Positions 1 to 11,634 of a stretch of 64,000 bases of DNA are shown here, piece after piece; the stretch's first letter is position 1, and each line of letters starts with the position of its first letter. The position numbers and the translations under genes were made by a program. Below the pieces are notes generated by a model, which was not told the DNA's origin, made no database searches, and worked only from the letters and a program-made list of their open reading frames with translations. Source of the DNA: Tethya wilhelma (lineage: Eukaryota; Porifera; Demospongiae; Tethyida; Tethyidae); contig CAXIPT010000005.1 of NCBI GenBank assembly GCA_964030475.1, positions 2,542,940 through 2,606,939 on the forward strand, read 5' to 3'.

Positions 1-14
1 AATTTTCAGTGTTC

Positions 15-180
15 CAATACTGTATAGCTCCAATTTCCATGGTACAATATTTTTGTGAATTTCGTGATTTGACCATACATATCACGAAAATTTAGAAAAC
101 CGTATATCAGCAACATAATTTCAGAGATCGTGATTCACGAAAATTAGCTCAAAACAGCAGAGACAGACTTTTCACGAACT
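15..180. repeat. Family F inverted-repeat element, partial copy
   Basis: AT-rich sequence beginning with a 'tatagctccaa' end and carrying several 'cacgaaa' words and 'cagacttttcacgaac'. The same words, in the same order or inverted, recur at 45127-45370, 15737-15946, 57021-57206 and 57745-57915, which defines a dispersed family with 'gctccaaattttcgtgg'-type inverted ends. The right end is missing here, so this copy is truncated. Being short and non-coding, it is most likely a non-autonomous DNA element (MITE). Confidence 0.6.
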
Positions 181-548
181 TTATGAACCACAATAATGTT
201 AGAGTGGGTAAAGTAGCCACCATGCATCCTAGCCTCCCAGGCTCATCTCATTCAGGTACAGGATCCCCTAGTACCACACCCCTGTATAAGGATGGGATTT
301 ATATGTACTGTTTTTATTAGAGATTCTGAGACCCTACCAAATTACCAATATAGATCTAGGAACAATTTATAGCAAGAAATGGAACACACTTTCACACTTA
401 GGAATAATACATCACAAATTTCAGAACACTGCCAGTATAATCACAGAATTCGGAACACTACTACTGCAGATTGTGGAACAATTCATGGACAATGACATGA
501 TCTATTTTATGTTTATGATGTACTCTACTGCATGTATAGTGACAGTAG

Positions 549-557
549 TATAAAAAA
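549..557 (+). promoter_or_regulatory. TATA box of DM9 gene copy 1
   Basis: TATAAAAAA lies 120 bases upstream of the ATG of the first DM9 gene. The second DM9 gene has a matching TATAAAAGG (4565) in a shared sequence context, including a conserved 'agcaagaaatggaacacatt'-type block upstream of both. Conservation between the two duplicated promoters supports a real core promoter. Confidence 0.55.
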
Positions 558-668
558 TATCCTCAGCTAACATTGCCTATTCCATATATATAGGTACAAG
601 AGTGATTCTCATTTTAAAAATTCAGTCATATCACATTTAGCTTTGGTCCTGACTGTACTTCAAGAACC

Positions 669-1416
669 ATGATGTACCTTCTCCTTCTCATTGCTAGCCT
701 CTCTGTGATGGGAGAGTGTCGCTATGGACCTGGTTACTACAACAACCTCAATGAACAGGAACTCTACAAGTAAGTCATAAGCTAGTCTCATCCCCATCTG
801 CAGCATGGTACCAAGACTAAGTCAAGCATGTACCATAGTTTGGGATAATTAATTTTTCTGTCAGTAATACCCAAGTGGCAAATAGTAATTAACTGCCATT
901 GTCTTAAATTTGTGCAGTGTAAAACTACAAGAATCTTCTGATGGTCCTCAGCCTGGTTACGTTTGGAGGCAAGGACTTGAATGGCAGCCTACAACAGGAA
1001 ATAATTTCCCACCAGGTAGTGTCTATGGTGGATATCGAAGAGGTGGCCAACCACTATACGTTGGTCGTACTCTTGTGAATGGACAATATATTGCTGGCAA
1101 AGGATTTTCAACAGCAGGTATTCGTTTTTGCAACTATGAGACTAATAAAGAGGAGATCAACTTTGAATGGGATGCTCTAGTACTAAAAGATTTTACAACT
1201 TCAGCATGGGTGCGTTCAGAAGATCTTGACAGTTTAAACAATGCAGTGGTAGGAGATCCTACAGCACATTATTATGTTTGTCGTGCTAGGCAGAATGGTG
1301 AATTGGTTCCTGGTAATCTGGATTCTGAGAAAAAAAAATGTAGGATTGCTACTGGAAACAAATGCTATCACAAGAAATACCATAACTACGATGTGCTAAC
1401 AGCAATCGCAGCATAA
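669..1416 (+). CDS. Secreted DM9-repeat (DUF3421) protein, copy 1
   Basis: Two exons, 669-769 and 918-1416, joined by a GTAAGT...CAG intron inside an Asn codon; 199 residues. The N-terminus MMYLLLLIASLSVMGEC is a clear signal peptide, so the product is probably secreted. The mature part holds two DM9-type repeats. The first has GSVYGGY, LYVGRT and GKGFSTAG, then FEWDALV; the second has YVCRARQNGELVPG and ends in YDVLTA. DM9 proteins include mannose-binding lectins of oysters and natterin-like proteins. A carbohydrate-binding or defence role is therefore plausible but inferred. The first ATG is preferred because the paralogue at 4852 starts at the same place and has the same length. Copy 2 lies 3.4 kb downstream. 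Confidence 0.85.
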
Positions 1417-1602
1417 AAAAATAAGTGTCTTAAATCTGAACATCAAATGAGAACAATAGTCATGTATTGAACCTTTAGAGCATACTAGACACTTTGAAAC
1501 AATTTTAGGCTCAATGACATGCATGTATTAATTTGAATGAACAGTAATATAACATAATTATGCTATCTGTATAATAACTATTTTGTAATGCTAAAGCCAA
1601 TG

Positions 1603-2300
1603 AAAGCACCAAGGTGCATAAGCCTCGGCACACTCACAGTAACTAGCATGCACAACTTATGTGTGACCTATGACTAGCACAGCAGGCCTGGGCCATGCAC
1701 ATGAGACTGAGGTCACTGTCAGCCAAGCAAATTCAATATAGTCTAGCCTGCTGCATTTACCTACAAGCGTCAAAAGTATATTCAATGAATTTCTAAACAG
1801 AGGTTTAAATATTATAACTAGGCTAACCACAGCTCAGTACAAATTGAATACTCAGCTGTACTAAGCTAGTATCAGCCTAAGTTACAGGCATTGATACAAA
1901 ACACACAACTAACCTACCAGGATGGATACTTCTACACAAAGTATTATCTCACTATACTCAATTTTCAATCAATGAGTTACTTACCTGTGCAAGCAACTAA
2001 GCCAGTCCATGCTCTACTGTTTCTAGATAACGCACACTACACGGGCGGGATCAATGGGTGCGGTTTCGAAGCTAAGCGCTCAGAGAAGCACAAAAGCCTC
2101 AAATCTCAGAAACTACAGCGTTTTGCAAGATTCTACACAACAAATTTCTAGATATTTTCGACTCATGAACGTAAGTACCTTCCGTTTGGACCATAGAGCT
2201 GCCATTCTTCAGATAATCTAGTAACAGACAGACAGACAGACACAAACACACACAAAACGACTACCGTAATCCTCTGCAACATTGTACATGTACAGGAGGC
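1603..2300 (-). repeat. Family A (HINE-like) element, reversed copy
   Basis: Starts with the characteristic end 'gcaccaaggtgcataagcct' followed by 'cggcac', and finishes with the inverse of the other end ('cgactaccgtaatcctctgc') next to a GACA/CACA microsatellite. Other copies run in the forward direction at 24727, 28949, 33918 and 41484. Short ORFs inside it are not convincing genes. Confidence 0.6.
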
Positions 2301-3447
2301 TACAGCTGTAAAACTCGAGGTGGGTATGAATGAGTCCCACAGTATAGTGTTATATGGTACATGTAGTTCAACAGGCAATGGCCTATATTATTTGAATGCT
2401 GGGAAATATCTGTTCATGATATTATAGCAGATAGATCTCACATGCAATGCCATGTGGGCTCAAAAGACAAGAGACAGATTTAAGATTGATAAAAATATGT
2501 CTATAGATCTACAAAGTTTCTATCAGTTTCAGTTATAAGCACATAGCACAAAGTTTTGGACAATAAGCCCAGATAGTTAAGACAAAGCAGATTACTTTAA
2601 CACACTTTACAATACCATAGGCAAAGGTGACCCCCACGCCCCTCCTTGATCACTTAGAATGTCTGAAGAATGTCTGAAACAATACCTGTGGCTCTGCCAG
2701 GCATTATGTACTGGGCTTACTGACAACATTAAACCTATAGATGGCATTTGTAAGCTCTGTAAATCAAGCTCTGTAAATCAAGATCATGCTAAACTTTTCC
2801 ACATTGTGGCAAATTATGATAGACATTGAAATTATTATGTGCATATAGATAATTTACCTTGAAACATGCCTGCCATCTGTTTACAGAGTATATAGTCAGT
2901 CTCTATTTGACATCTTTTTCAACAGAGTACCTGTACCTACCCCTCGATCATGCTCGCCCAATCTACACATGCTTGTATACAATGAAGGCACTGATGGTGC
3001 AGAACCCCCCTTCACTCAACCAGCACATGCCCACTAAACATGTGTATAAGAGAAGAATATCAGTACCAAACATACCACTCTATAAAGTGGAACAAGAAGT
3101 GATATAAGTCAATGAAGAATGTAGAAAGTAGGCTAACTCCTGGCCAAGAGGCCATGCATATATATATACCAGTCCTATTGATCTAGACACATGTAGCATG
3201 TTGGCCAGAGTGGCAATCTCAGCAGCTATTATAGCGTTTGAACGACAAAAACAAAACTAAATAAAACAAACAAAATCAACTACAACATGATTCAGACATA
3301 TGAAATTTAGTTAAGTGACAGTAGCTATAGACTAGTGGGTAACACTACACAGTAAAAAGTACTTGAGGTGAGCATGCATGAGCGCATAAATAGTGTTGTA
3401 CATATAGTAGTTCAACAGTCAACTTTCTATAAATGCAACAGGCTATA
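2301..3447. other. Intergenic, no gene seen
   Basis: AT-rich sequence with only short spurious reading frames, including an 82-codon frame near 2859 that lacks any recognisable motif. I see no RNA gene or clear repeat here. Confidence 0.4.
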
Positions 3448-3538
3448 CAGTAGAACCTGGATTATCCGAACTCTCAATTATGCAAATGCTGGAAATTAGC
3501 CTGTGCCCTGAGGTGTTCGGATAATCGAGGTTCTACTG
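3448..3538. mobile_element. 91-bp pogo/Tigger-like MITE
   Basis: The ends are near-perfect inverted repeats ('cagtagaacctggattatcc' on the left, 'ggataatcgaggttctactg' on the right), flanked on both sides by TA. The terminus CAGTAGAACCTCGATTATCC and the TA target duplication are typical of pogo/Tigger-type Tc1-mariner elements. The element is too short to code, so it is a non-autonomous copy. Confidence 0.8.
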
Positions 3539-3655
3539 TATAGTTGTCCTCAGTCTCTTGTCTCTTTTGAGCTTGCATTCGTGGCATTGCACGTATAAGA
3601 TGACCATATAGCTTATTGTTGCATTGGTTCAAATTCATACTAATCAGTTGGCTAA

Positions 3656-3972
3656 GCAGTCAAAGCTTTCTAGTTTTTGTTTAGGCCTATATTTATGATG
3701 AAAATGAGTATCAAGGAATGTAGTACTCATGAAAAGAACTTACTTTGTGCTGTCTCAACACATTCTGCTTCCATGTTTGGAAATCCTTTTCAAGTATAAG
3801 TCAGTTAGGAAGTACGTACGATAAGTTCGTTAGAGAACAAACTGAATGGCACTATCGTGGCTTCCCACTAGCACTCTCTACAGGATTAGTTTTGTTTGAC
3901 TAGATTTTTATAGTGGCCAACATTTTGTATTGTGTCTATGGGACAGTCAGCTCATTCCTACTATATACGTAT
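3656..3972. repeat. Family I dispersed repeat
   Basis: Shares blocks with 51140-51400: 'gtatcaaggaatgtagtac', a 'ttagttttg'/'ttttatggtgat' segment, a 'tgtgtctatggg' segment, and 'cattcctactata' followed by an ACGTAC-like end. Nothing coding is evident. The type of element is unknown. Confidence 0.45.
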
Positions 3973-4046
3973 TCAGATCATGCCACCACTTATTGTAATA
4001 TTATATATATACATATAATATTACAATAAGTGGTGGCATGATCTGA
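3973..4046. repeat. Perfect 31-bp-arm palindrome
   Basis: Two 31-base arms ('tcagatcatgccaccactta...' and its exact complement) flank a 12-base TATA-rich centre, 74 bases in all. It could extrude as a cruciform or be a young MITE. It abuts the end of the family I repeat, so it may be that element's terminus. Confidence 0.8.
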
Positions 4047-4564
4047 TACACTATGTATACCAACACTCACGTCATTCCAAGGCCACTCTCATGTGATGTC
4101 ATGCTGACATCATAGTAAAGGCCACTTCCAGACAGTAAGAATACACCGTATATAGCCAAATTTTACTCTCACCTAGCTATTATACATGCATATTGTCAAA
4201 ATAATAATACTTAATTCTCTGCAAGTGCTAAGAAAAGCTACATGTAGCAAGTATAACTCTTGTGCAGTAAGAAAACTTGCGTCGAACCAAATATGAAGGT
4301 TGTTTTACCAGAAGTGTGAACATTTATGCTGTGTCAATTGGATATTACGTGTAGGTCACTGAAACTACATATTATGTATGACTGTATAATATTATATGAG
4401 TGCACTATATATATTATCATTTAGAAGTTTTGAAACAATTTATACAGCAAGAAATGGAACACATTAATCAGCAATCACAGATTTTAGAACACTTACAGGT
4501 TTTGGAATAATAATGGACAGTGCATCGTATGACGTACACTTAAAACTGTGTAGTGTCAGTAGCC

Positions 4565-4573
4565 TATAAAAGG
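4565..4573 (+). promoter_or_regulatory. TATA box of DM9 gene copy 2
   Basis: TATAAAAGG sits in sequence homologous to the promoter of copy 1. The ATG is 287 bases downstream rather than 120. A 'cctatag' acceptor-like site lies just before the ATG, so a 5' UTR intron is possible. Confidence 0.5.
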
Positions 4574-4851
4574 TATTCTCAACTGACATCAGTTATTCTA
4601 TAGGGTCACAGTAATTCTTATGAAAAGCAGTTATATCACAATGCAAATTACTGTGTTTGTCTAACATTTGTGTAGCTAACAATAGACTAGTTATAGTATA
4701 TGTGTCATATGACTTTCAATGAAAAGCTGATTCAGAAACTCTGACGGACAACTAGTTGCAAGTTTAATTGTTACTGAGTATACATCTGTACTGCACATTA
4801 ATATATAGCTCTTGCCAACAACCTATAGGTATTGACTATACTGTAAAAACC

Positions 4852-5715
4852 ATGGTGTACCTTCTCCTTCTCATTGCTAGCCTCTCTGTGATGGGAGAGT
4901 GCCGTCATCAACCTGGTTACTACAACAACCTCAATGAACAGGCACACCATAAGTAAGTCAAAGGCAAGCATGATATTGTAGATTAGTATGTACATTAAAG
5001 ACACTTTATAAATAATTTTCATGCCTCCCCTCGCCTCTTATAATTGTTAGTAACTAACTTAAGGTGTAGTCTCAAAATTTAGCTATCCTGAAATCTCTAA
5101 ATTTGAGTAACAAAAGGCCATTAAATCAAGGTACTTGCATACTTAATTTTTGTTCCTCTATACGTTAAAAGTTTACCACTATACAATAATAATGTCACTG
5201 TCTTAAATTGGTACAGAGCTAAACTACAAGAATCCCCTGCTGATCCTCAGTCCGCTTATGTTCTAAGTCAAGGACTCAAATGGCAGCCTACAACAGGGAA
5301 TAATTTTCCACCCAATACTGTTTTAGGAGGATATCGAGTAGGCAATGAAAACCTATATGTTGGTCGTACTCTGGTGGGTGGACAATTTGTAGTTGGCAAA
5401 GGATTTTCAACTGCTGGTATCCGTTTTTGTAGCTATGAAACTGACATAGAGGAGATCAATTTTGAATGGGATGCACTGGTAGATGATGCTTCTGTGACTG
5501 CACTCAATTGGGTGTCTGCAGGAGATCGCCCTGGTCTAAATAATGCAGTGGCAGGAGAAGCACCAGGATTATTCGTGTGTCGTGCTAGGCAGGATGATGA
5601 ATTGGTTCCTGGTAGTCTGGATCCTAAAAAAAAAGTGTGCAGCATTGCTACTGGTGGCTACTGCTATCACAAGTCTTACCCAGACTACGAAGTGCTAACT
5701 GCAACTGCAGCATAA
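4852..5715 (+). CDS. Secreted DM9-repeat (DUF3421) protein, copy 2
   Basis: Two exons, 4852-4952 and 5217-5715, with the same intron position and phase as copy 1, and again 199 residues. The signal peptide is MVYLLLLIASLSVMGEC. DM9 repeat 1 carries NTVLGGY, LYVGRTLV and GKGFSTAGIRFC; repeat 2 carries FVCRARQDDELVPG and ends YEVLTATAA. The signal-peptide exon is almost identical to that of copy 1, while the second exon has many substitutions, as expected for a tandem duplicate whose ligand surface is changing. A sugar-binding function is inferred from DM9 lectins. Confidence 0.85.
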
Positions 5716-5835
5716 ATGGCTTAAATCTGAACAGTAATTATTAAAACACGTATTGCACATTTTGTGCATACTGGACAATCCTAATTAAGGCTATTGAGTG
5801 GTATTTGAAACAGTTTTAGGCTATGTATTAGTTTG

Positions 5836-5841
5836 AATAAA
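5836..5841 (+). terminator. Polyadenylation signal of DM9 copy 2
   Basis: AATAAA about 120 bases after the stop codon; a normal distance for a eukaryotic 3' end. Confidence 0.5.
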
Positions 5842-6107
5842 TACATGCATGCTGTTTGTAATTATTAATTTTTTGTAATGCTAGAGCCAAGTGAAATGGA
5901 GCTTAATTAAAGCACAATCAAGCAGTATCATATGCAGTTTAGTTAAATGACACAGGACTATTTAGTATATTGAGGTGACTATGAGCATGAACCCACAGTA
6001 GTGTTCAATTAACGTTGTACAGTAGTTTAATATACCATATAACACAAAATATTGGCAGGAATAAATTTGGCAGATTGTCAAAATTTCATGATTGGCAGTA
6101 GCGCATG

Positions 6108-6425
6108 TAGCCTTGTCCCCAGGCCCAAAAGAGGGCCTGGTATCTATTGACTGTGCATGCGCCAGTTTGTACCCAAAATCTGGGTACATCCTAACTTTCA
6201 CCATAAAATTGTCCGTATACTCTGTTGACTAGATTACGTCATGTTTTTTTTTTTTTTGATGCGCTAGTCATAGAAAAGCTAAAAGAATGCTTGTCTTTTT
6301 CCAAGCACTTACTTAATATATTTACAGAAGAAAAGTGTGGAATAGCAGCAGTAGCCAACCCAGGTAGGACTATAGATAATTTATTCTTTGCTATAATTCC
6401 GTGCATGTGCAGTCAGCACGAGGCT
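6108..6425. mobile_element. Family C inverted-repeat element
   Basis: Begins 'tagccttgtccccaggccc', continues with 'gagggcctggtatctattga', includes an internal T-run, and ends with a decayed 'gcacgaggcta' terminus. A fuller copy in the opposite internal order lies at 52114-52461. The ORFs called across it arise from the repeat and are not genes. Confidence 0.65.
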
Positions 6426-7076
6426 ATAGCAGTCAGAACGAGGCTATAGTAGCACATGCAGCAATACACATACAGTTGTATGCTGCGTAAAAAATGACTG
6501 TTTCGTGGATTTAATTGGCAACCCTTACCAAAACCGACAATCTGCCAATATTAAAATCAGCCAAATTTTGTGATATATGGTACTTAACTTTCTGTGAAGC
6601 GACAGTTTCAACATTGATGATAACAACAAGAATAGGTAGGTTGAGATTTTACTGGGAGAGTCAGACAAACAGACAAACAAAATGGCTACCATTATTAGGC
6701 AAAACCCTCTGTGTGTGCTATACGTACAGTATGCTAAGGGTTAAATAGCTACTAAGCATGGGAAATAGCCTAACAGTACCATAAAATCTGGAAAGTTACA
6801 TGTGTATTCAAGTTTTATTTTTCTGTGTCATTTATATTTCGCGGTGTAGTGAAAGAAATACACACAGGATTGGGTTGTAAACATTGTTTACTTTACTTTC
6901 GCGTTTTAATTTTTTGCCGGAACCTTAGTGAAATTTTCTGCATACAGTATTTGGTTCACATTAGTTGTAGGGTTTAGTGCATGACAATTAATTTTGTTTC
7001 AGTTTTAACAAAGACAATTATACCATATAGATGGACATTGATTATCTAATGTGTGGGGGGTGCATATCTAGCAATG
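6426..7076. other. Intergenic, no gene seen
   Basis: AT-rich sequence with no convincing exon on either strand. It forms the 3' flank of the small minus-strand gene at 7077-7528. Confidence 0.35.
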
Positions 7077-7528
7077 CTATGGTAGGTGCCATACCTTGGT
7101 CTTGAAGTCTATGTAGAGGTTGGTGAAAATTTTTCCTTTACACAAATCAGGTAATTGTGTTTGGATGTACTCTAGTAGTTGAACAGCATCTCCAGGTCTC
7201 TCCAGGTGACCTATCTGTGCCATGGACTCAAGGCAGGCTGCCACTTGAAGAACAGGGGAAACATTCATCTGGTCATGGTTCCAAACAAAGGCTACAGATA
7301 TAGTAACAAAAGAAAGGAATGAATACGGCCTCTAGATAACGCACTCGATGTAGTCTCACAAGTAACAGACATCTTATATATTTTGTTCTTACCACTGGCT
7401 AGGTCTGTGTGTCCAGTGTAACATGCGCAAGCATACATTTCTTGCTTCAGTCTTTCACCAATCATCTGTTGAGTTAGAGCATTAGTCTCCATACTATCAT
7501 TTGGTTCATTTGTAGATCCGTTGTTCAT
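7077..7528 (-). CDS. Small two-exon gene of unknown function
   Basis: Exon 1 is 7528-7393 and exon 2 is 7291-7077, read on the minus strand. Donor GTAAGA and acceptor CTGTAG join in phase to give a complete 116-residue protein. The second exon is mostly predicted helix (SPVLQVAACLESMAQIGHLE..., then DAVQLLEYIQTQLPDLCKG), and could be one alpha-solenoid or TPR-like unit. There is no signal peptide or membrane segment. A donor-like GTATGG before the stop means further exons cannot be excluded. The start lies 247 bases from the PPOX start on the other strand. I do not recognise the family. Confidence 0.5.
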
Positions 7529-7775
7529 TCTGTTGACGATTTTAAGGAAGAAGAAAAAGTCGTTTATGTTAGCAACGAATTTCTAATTAGTCACCACCCA
7601 CTTTACTGTTGCGCGCCCCCAGCAGAACCCCGCCCTTAGCTCCACCCACAAACTTAGCAGCTGATTGCTGATTCAGCATAATTCTGATTCAGGGCCAAGT
7701 CTGTCTCAAACCACACGCTGTCTGTACGTCTATGTAGGTTACCTCGGGTTACCTAACTTCAGTAGTATACTAGCA
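7529..7775. promoter_or_regulatory. Shared bidirectional promoter region
   Basis: The 247-base gap separates the divergent start codons of the small unknown gene (minus) and PPOX (plus). It is more GC-rich than its surroundings around 7605-7650 ('gcgcgcccccagcagaaccc'). No TATA box is visible. Confidence 0.4.
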
Positions 7776-10700
7776 ATGACTTCAAGGGTGGCAGTGTTGG
7801 GAGGAGGTGTTTCAGGGCTCACTGCAGCTTGTAACCTTCTGAGGAGGAAGGCTTCTCTCGAGGTTGTACTCTGTGAGGGTTCAAGTAGGGTTGGTGGATG
7901 GGTGAGGAGTGAACTCACACATGAAGGAGCAGTTTTTGAACTTGGTACTAGAAGTCTTCGTAGTGTTGGAATCCCTGGTCGAGCATCATTGGAGCTTGTA
8001 AGTAAAGTTAGAATGTGATGATTTACGATGACTTTATCATCTTGAAGGCTTCGAGTTTAGGTCTTGAAGATGAGGTGATTCCAATAACAAGGAAGCATCC
8101 TGCAGCTGGAAGAAGACTGATCTATACAAAAGAGCATGGTCTGTTGGATGCTCCCATGGGCCTCCCCTGGGTCTTCACAACCAAACCACCCTTCACTAAA
8201 CCAATACTTGGTACATACATATGGGCATGTATTCTAGAAGAATGCCCAGCTCACTAAACCAGCTACCACTGTATTATATTGTCAGCTCCATACATATAGT
8301 TCACCATACAATGGCAGGCATACAACATTACTGCTCATTTTTTGTTGCTTTCAGGAGCTATTGTTAGAGAGTTGTTTGCATCAAGAGGAACATCCAAGGA
8401 TGAAACAGTGTATGACTTCTTCTCAAGAAGAATGAACAGCGAGGTAAGATTCCATTATTTGGTAAGGGTCGTTTATGTAGAAAGTTGTATTTTCTCCCAG
8501 ATAGCGGATTATTTGGTGGACCCTCTATGCCGTGGTGTGTATGCATCTAGCCCTCGTAGCCTCAGTCTCAAGTCTACATTTCCTGACTTTCATGAGAGTG
8601 AGCAGAGGAGTGGGTCTCTCATTAGAGGAATGCTTACCAATAAAACACGTAAGTATTGTATGTTGTGACCTTTTATTTTGACGATCTTTACCCTCTAATA
8701 TAGTATCCTGGTAAAGGTCGTCAGCATAGAATGCCTCGCGTGCACAAGCGAAGCAAGGATTGTTCAACATCAGCTTATAGATTTGCCAAGCCAGATACTT
8801 ATATGAATGCAAGTCGATTAGTTTAGACTGCCATAGACCTGGCTTATCATTGCCATGTGGCAGTGGGATGATACTTTCCCTTTCAATACACAGTTGCATT
8901 CACTATGTTCAAGAGTAATACTCTTGCTATGTTAAAGTGCCTTCCATTCCAGAATGTTTGTTTTGGAACTAAGTCTTGTTTTCTAAGCCCATGCATGCCA
9001 AGGAATCCAACTTTCTATATACTAACAACAATCTGGGCCACTGTAAATCAGCCTCCCTCTTTTCCCACCTCTAGCTCCCCCATCACCTGATGCCTCTGCA
9101 CTAGTGAAGAGATCTATAGCTGAGAAGTGGTCAATATTCAGCTTTAAAGATGGCCTCCAGACACTAACAGATGCTCTTCACCGTGAGATCACTGAGAGGG
9201 GAGGACAAGTCTTATTGAACCAACCTTGTTCCAGACTCAGCTTTGCCGATGGAGGAGCAAAGGCCAGTGTAGGTACTTTTATTATAACAACAGTGGATAT
9301 ATTATTATAGGAGTAGTTTTGAGATTAATTTGTGTGATGCTGTGATATATCTCTTGAACCATGTTTGTCTGTGTATATGTGTATAGGTGGAGATTGGTGG
9401 TAGTTCAGCTGAGTTTGACCACGTTGTGTCTTGTCTCCCTTCCCATTGTGAGTATACTACAATGCTGATGTATGTACGTGCATGATGAATGCTACTGTAT
9501 ACAAGAATTTTTGTCTGTCAATTTTGTTTTGTCTCACACAGCTCTAGCTGAATTGTTATCCTCAGAGTCCCATGCTTTACTCAAGAGTGCTCTCAACTCC
9601 ATCAGCAGTGTCACAGTGGGTGTAGTGTGCTTGGAATATGAGGGGAAGGTCCTTCCTAATGACATATGGCAAGTAAGGAGTTTAAGCTATAGGCCCAAGG
9701 AGAATAGTCACATCATCATACATAATAGTTTGTGACATTTGTGTATGTGTGTACGTAAGTGTGTGAGTACGTGTATCAGATCATGTTCTTTCATAATATT
9801 AATGATAATGACTGGAATATTACCTGTATTATATTTTAGTCCCTAGCTAAAATAATGTTGGATTTTGAGACCATGATAATACTTTGATAATTCTTTGCAG
9901 GCATTTGGCTATCTTGTTCCCTCCAACCAGCCCTCTCGTGTGCTGGGAGTGGTGTTTGACTCCTCCACATTCCCTGAGCACAACAGGAAGGACACTGCCT
10001 CCACAAGACTCACCGTGAGAAGAGCATGCTCATGATAGCACGAATCATTAACCCTCACCTAACCGAGTTTTGACAATTTTATTGTACATGTTAATTGTTC
10101 ATGCAGAACTTGCTTAGCTCTCAATCCTGTTAGCTGTTGATCTTGAGCTTCCTTCTAGACCTCATATATAGTTGTGTATAGCCAGTGTACTGTTTTTACT
10201 TATAGTATTAGTACACTGGGTTTCCCCTTCCTGGTGTGGGATTCCTGTATCTATATGATTCTGTGTGCTCAGTTTGTATCACTGATATTTTTGTCTGGCT
10301 TTCCTGCACTCTCTGTTGTAATTCTTAATGAGCTTTTGCACATTCTCTCTCCTATCGCAGGTTATGCTAGGTGGGGAATGGTTCACTGAGCTGTTTGGAA
10401 GCCCGGAGACAGCCAGTGAAGAGAATGTTAGAAATGTAGCATTGGAAGAGCTTCAGAATCATCTAGGAATCACTCAGCATCCATCACACTGTATCACTGC
10501 CATACATAAGGTAGTATGGGTTGCAAATTGTGCTCTAATCAAGTGTGATAATATCAATGATGAATACCATTGTCTGTATTATGTAGTTGTATTGTTTGTT
10601 GAGGTCTGTGACTGGATGGGTTGATAAGCAAGCTAATTATTAGCACTTATTTACATAATAAATGCCTTACTGTAGTATATAGTTCTTTATGTTAGCATAT

Positions 10701-11181
10701 GATCATTTCACATGGCAGCTATGTCCCTGATGAACATAGGCAAGTGCCTCACAACTATATAGTACGGAAATCTTAGCATGCTCCTAACAATACCCCCCTA
10801 CTTAATCCATCACTTTGGTTGTACATATCCTTTTACATTATTGTTGTAAACATACATGTCACTACCTCGTAGAACTGTATTCCCCATTACACAGTGGGCC
10901 ATTCAGAAACTATAGGTAAGCATTTGTACCAATCATGTATTGCATTGTTGCATGACAAGCAACACACATGGAAATTTTTTCCATGATTCAATAGCAGAAT
11001 AGCTCTACAAATCACATCACAGCATTTAATATTCACCGTATGTTTTATAATAGACACTCTAATGGACTATGTATCCCAACACAAGCTCCCGTTGACAGTA
11101 TTAGGAGCTTCGTTTAATGGAGTGAGTGTCAATAACTGTGTCCATCATGCTCTCCAGGCCACCAACAGTCTGTCATTGTAG
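7776..11181 (+). CDS. PPOX: Protoporphyrinogen oxidase
   Basis: Oxidises protoporphyrinogen IX to protoporphyrin IX with FAD and O2, the penultimate step of heme synthesis, normally on the mitochondrial inner membrane. Exons: 7776-7997, 8048-8210, 8355-8443, 8501-8648, 9075-9268, 9387-9447, 9542-9672, 9901-10014, 10361-10510, 10740-10761, 10895-10915, 11054-11181. All phases agree and give 480 residues (human 477). The N-terminus VAVLGGGVSGLTAA is the FAD dinucleotide-binding motif. PLCRGVYASSPRSLSLKS, VMLGGEWF, GHSETI and the C-terminal PLTVLGASFNGVSVNNCV match PPOX landmarks. Exons 10 and 11 are micro-exons of 22 and 21 bases; exon 10 is the least certain, supported by phase and a conserved Gln five residues before the GH motif. 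Confidence 0.9.
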
Positions 11182-11634
11182 CTATAGTATTCAGTTGGTA
11201 GATGTTTTTGACTGTGGAGGAAATGTGCATCTGTTGTTTGTTGTTTATGAAATGAAAATTTTGTTTATTTTATGCGAGTTTGTTTGGGTGGATTCGCAGT
11301 GCAATCTGAAGCAATCGTGACTCTTGTTATCTCTGCTTCTCTTGATAACATTATTCATGCATGTGATTGGAGCATGCATGATGTGACCACACCATTGTTG
11401 TCACCCGATTGCTCGCCGCGTGTACCAATCGCGTGATCCGTATTCTTTACATATACGGTGAATTTTTGCACGCTCGATCAACTGCCAGGAAACCCCAACA
11501 TTCCAAAACTGCGTTGGAGTTACAGAAACAAGAGATTGTTACTGTGTGGTTACCTTTGTAGTATTGTAGACACACTAATCTACTAACTAGATCTGATACG
11601 AAGAACCAGCCCAGACATTGCAGCGCTCGAAACC

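Noticed and set aside
2859..3107. 82-codon plus-strand frame in the first intergenic region
   Set aside because: No motif, no splice-supported extension, and composition like the surrounding AT-rich DNA.
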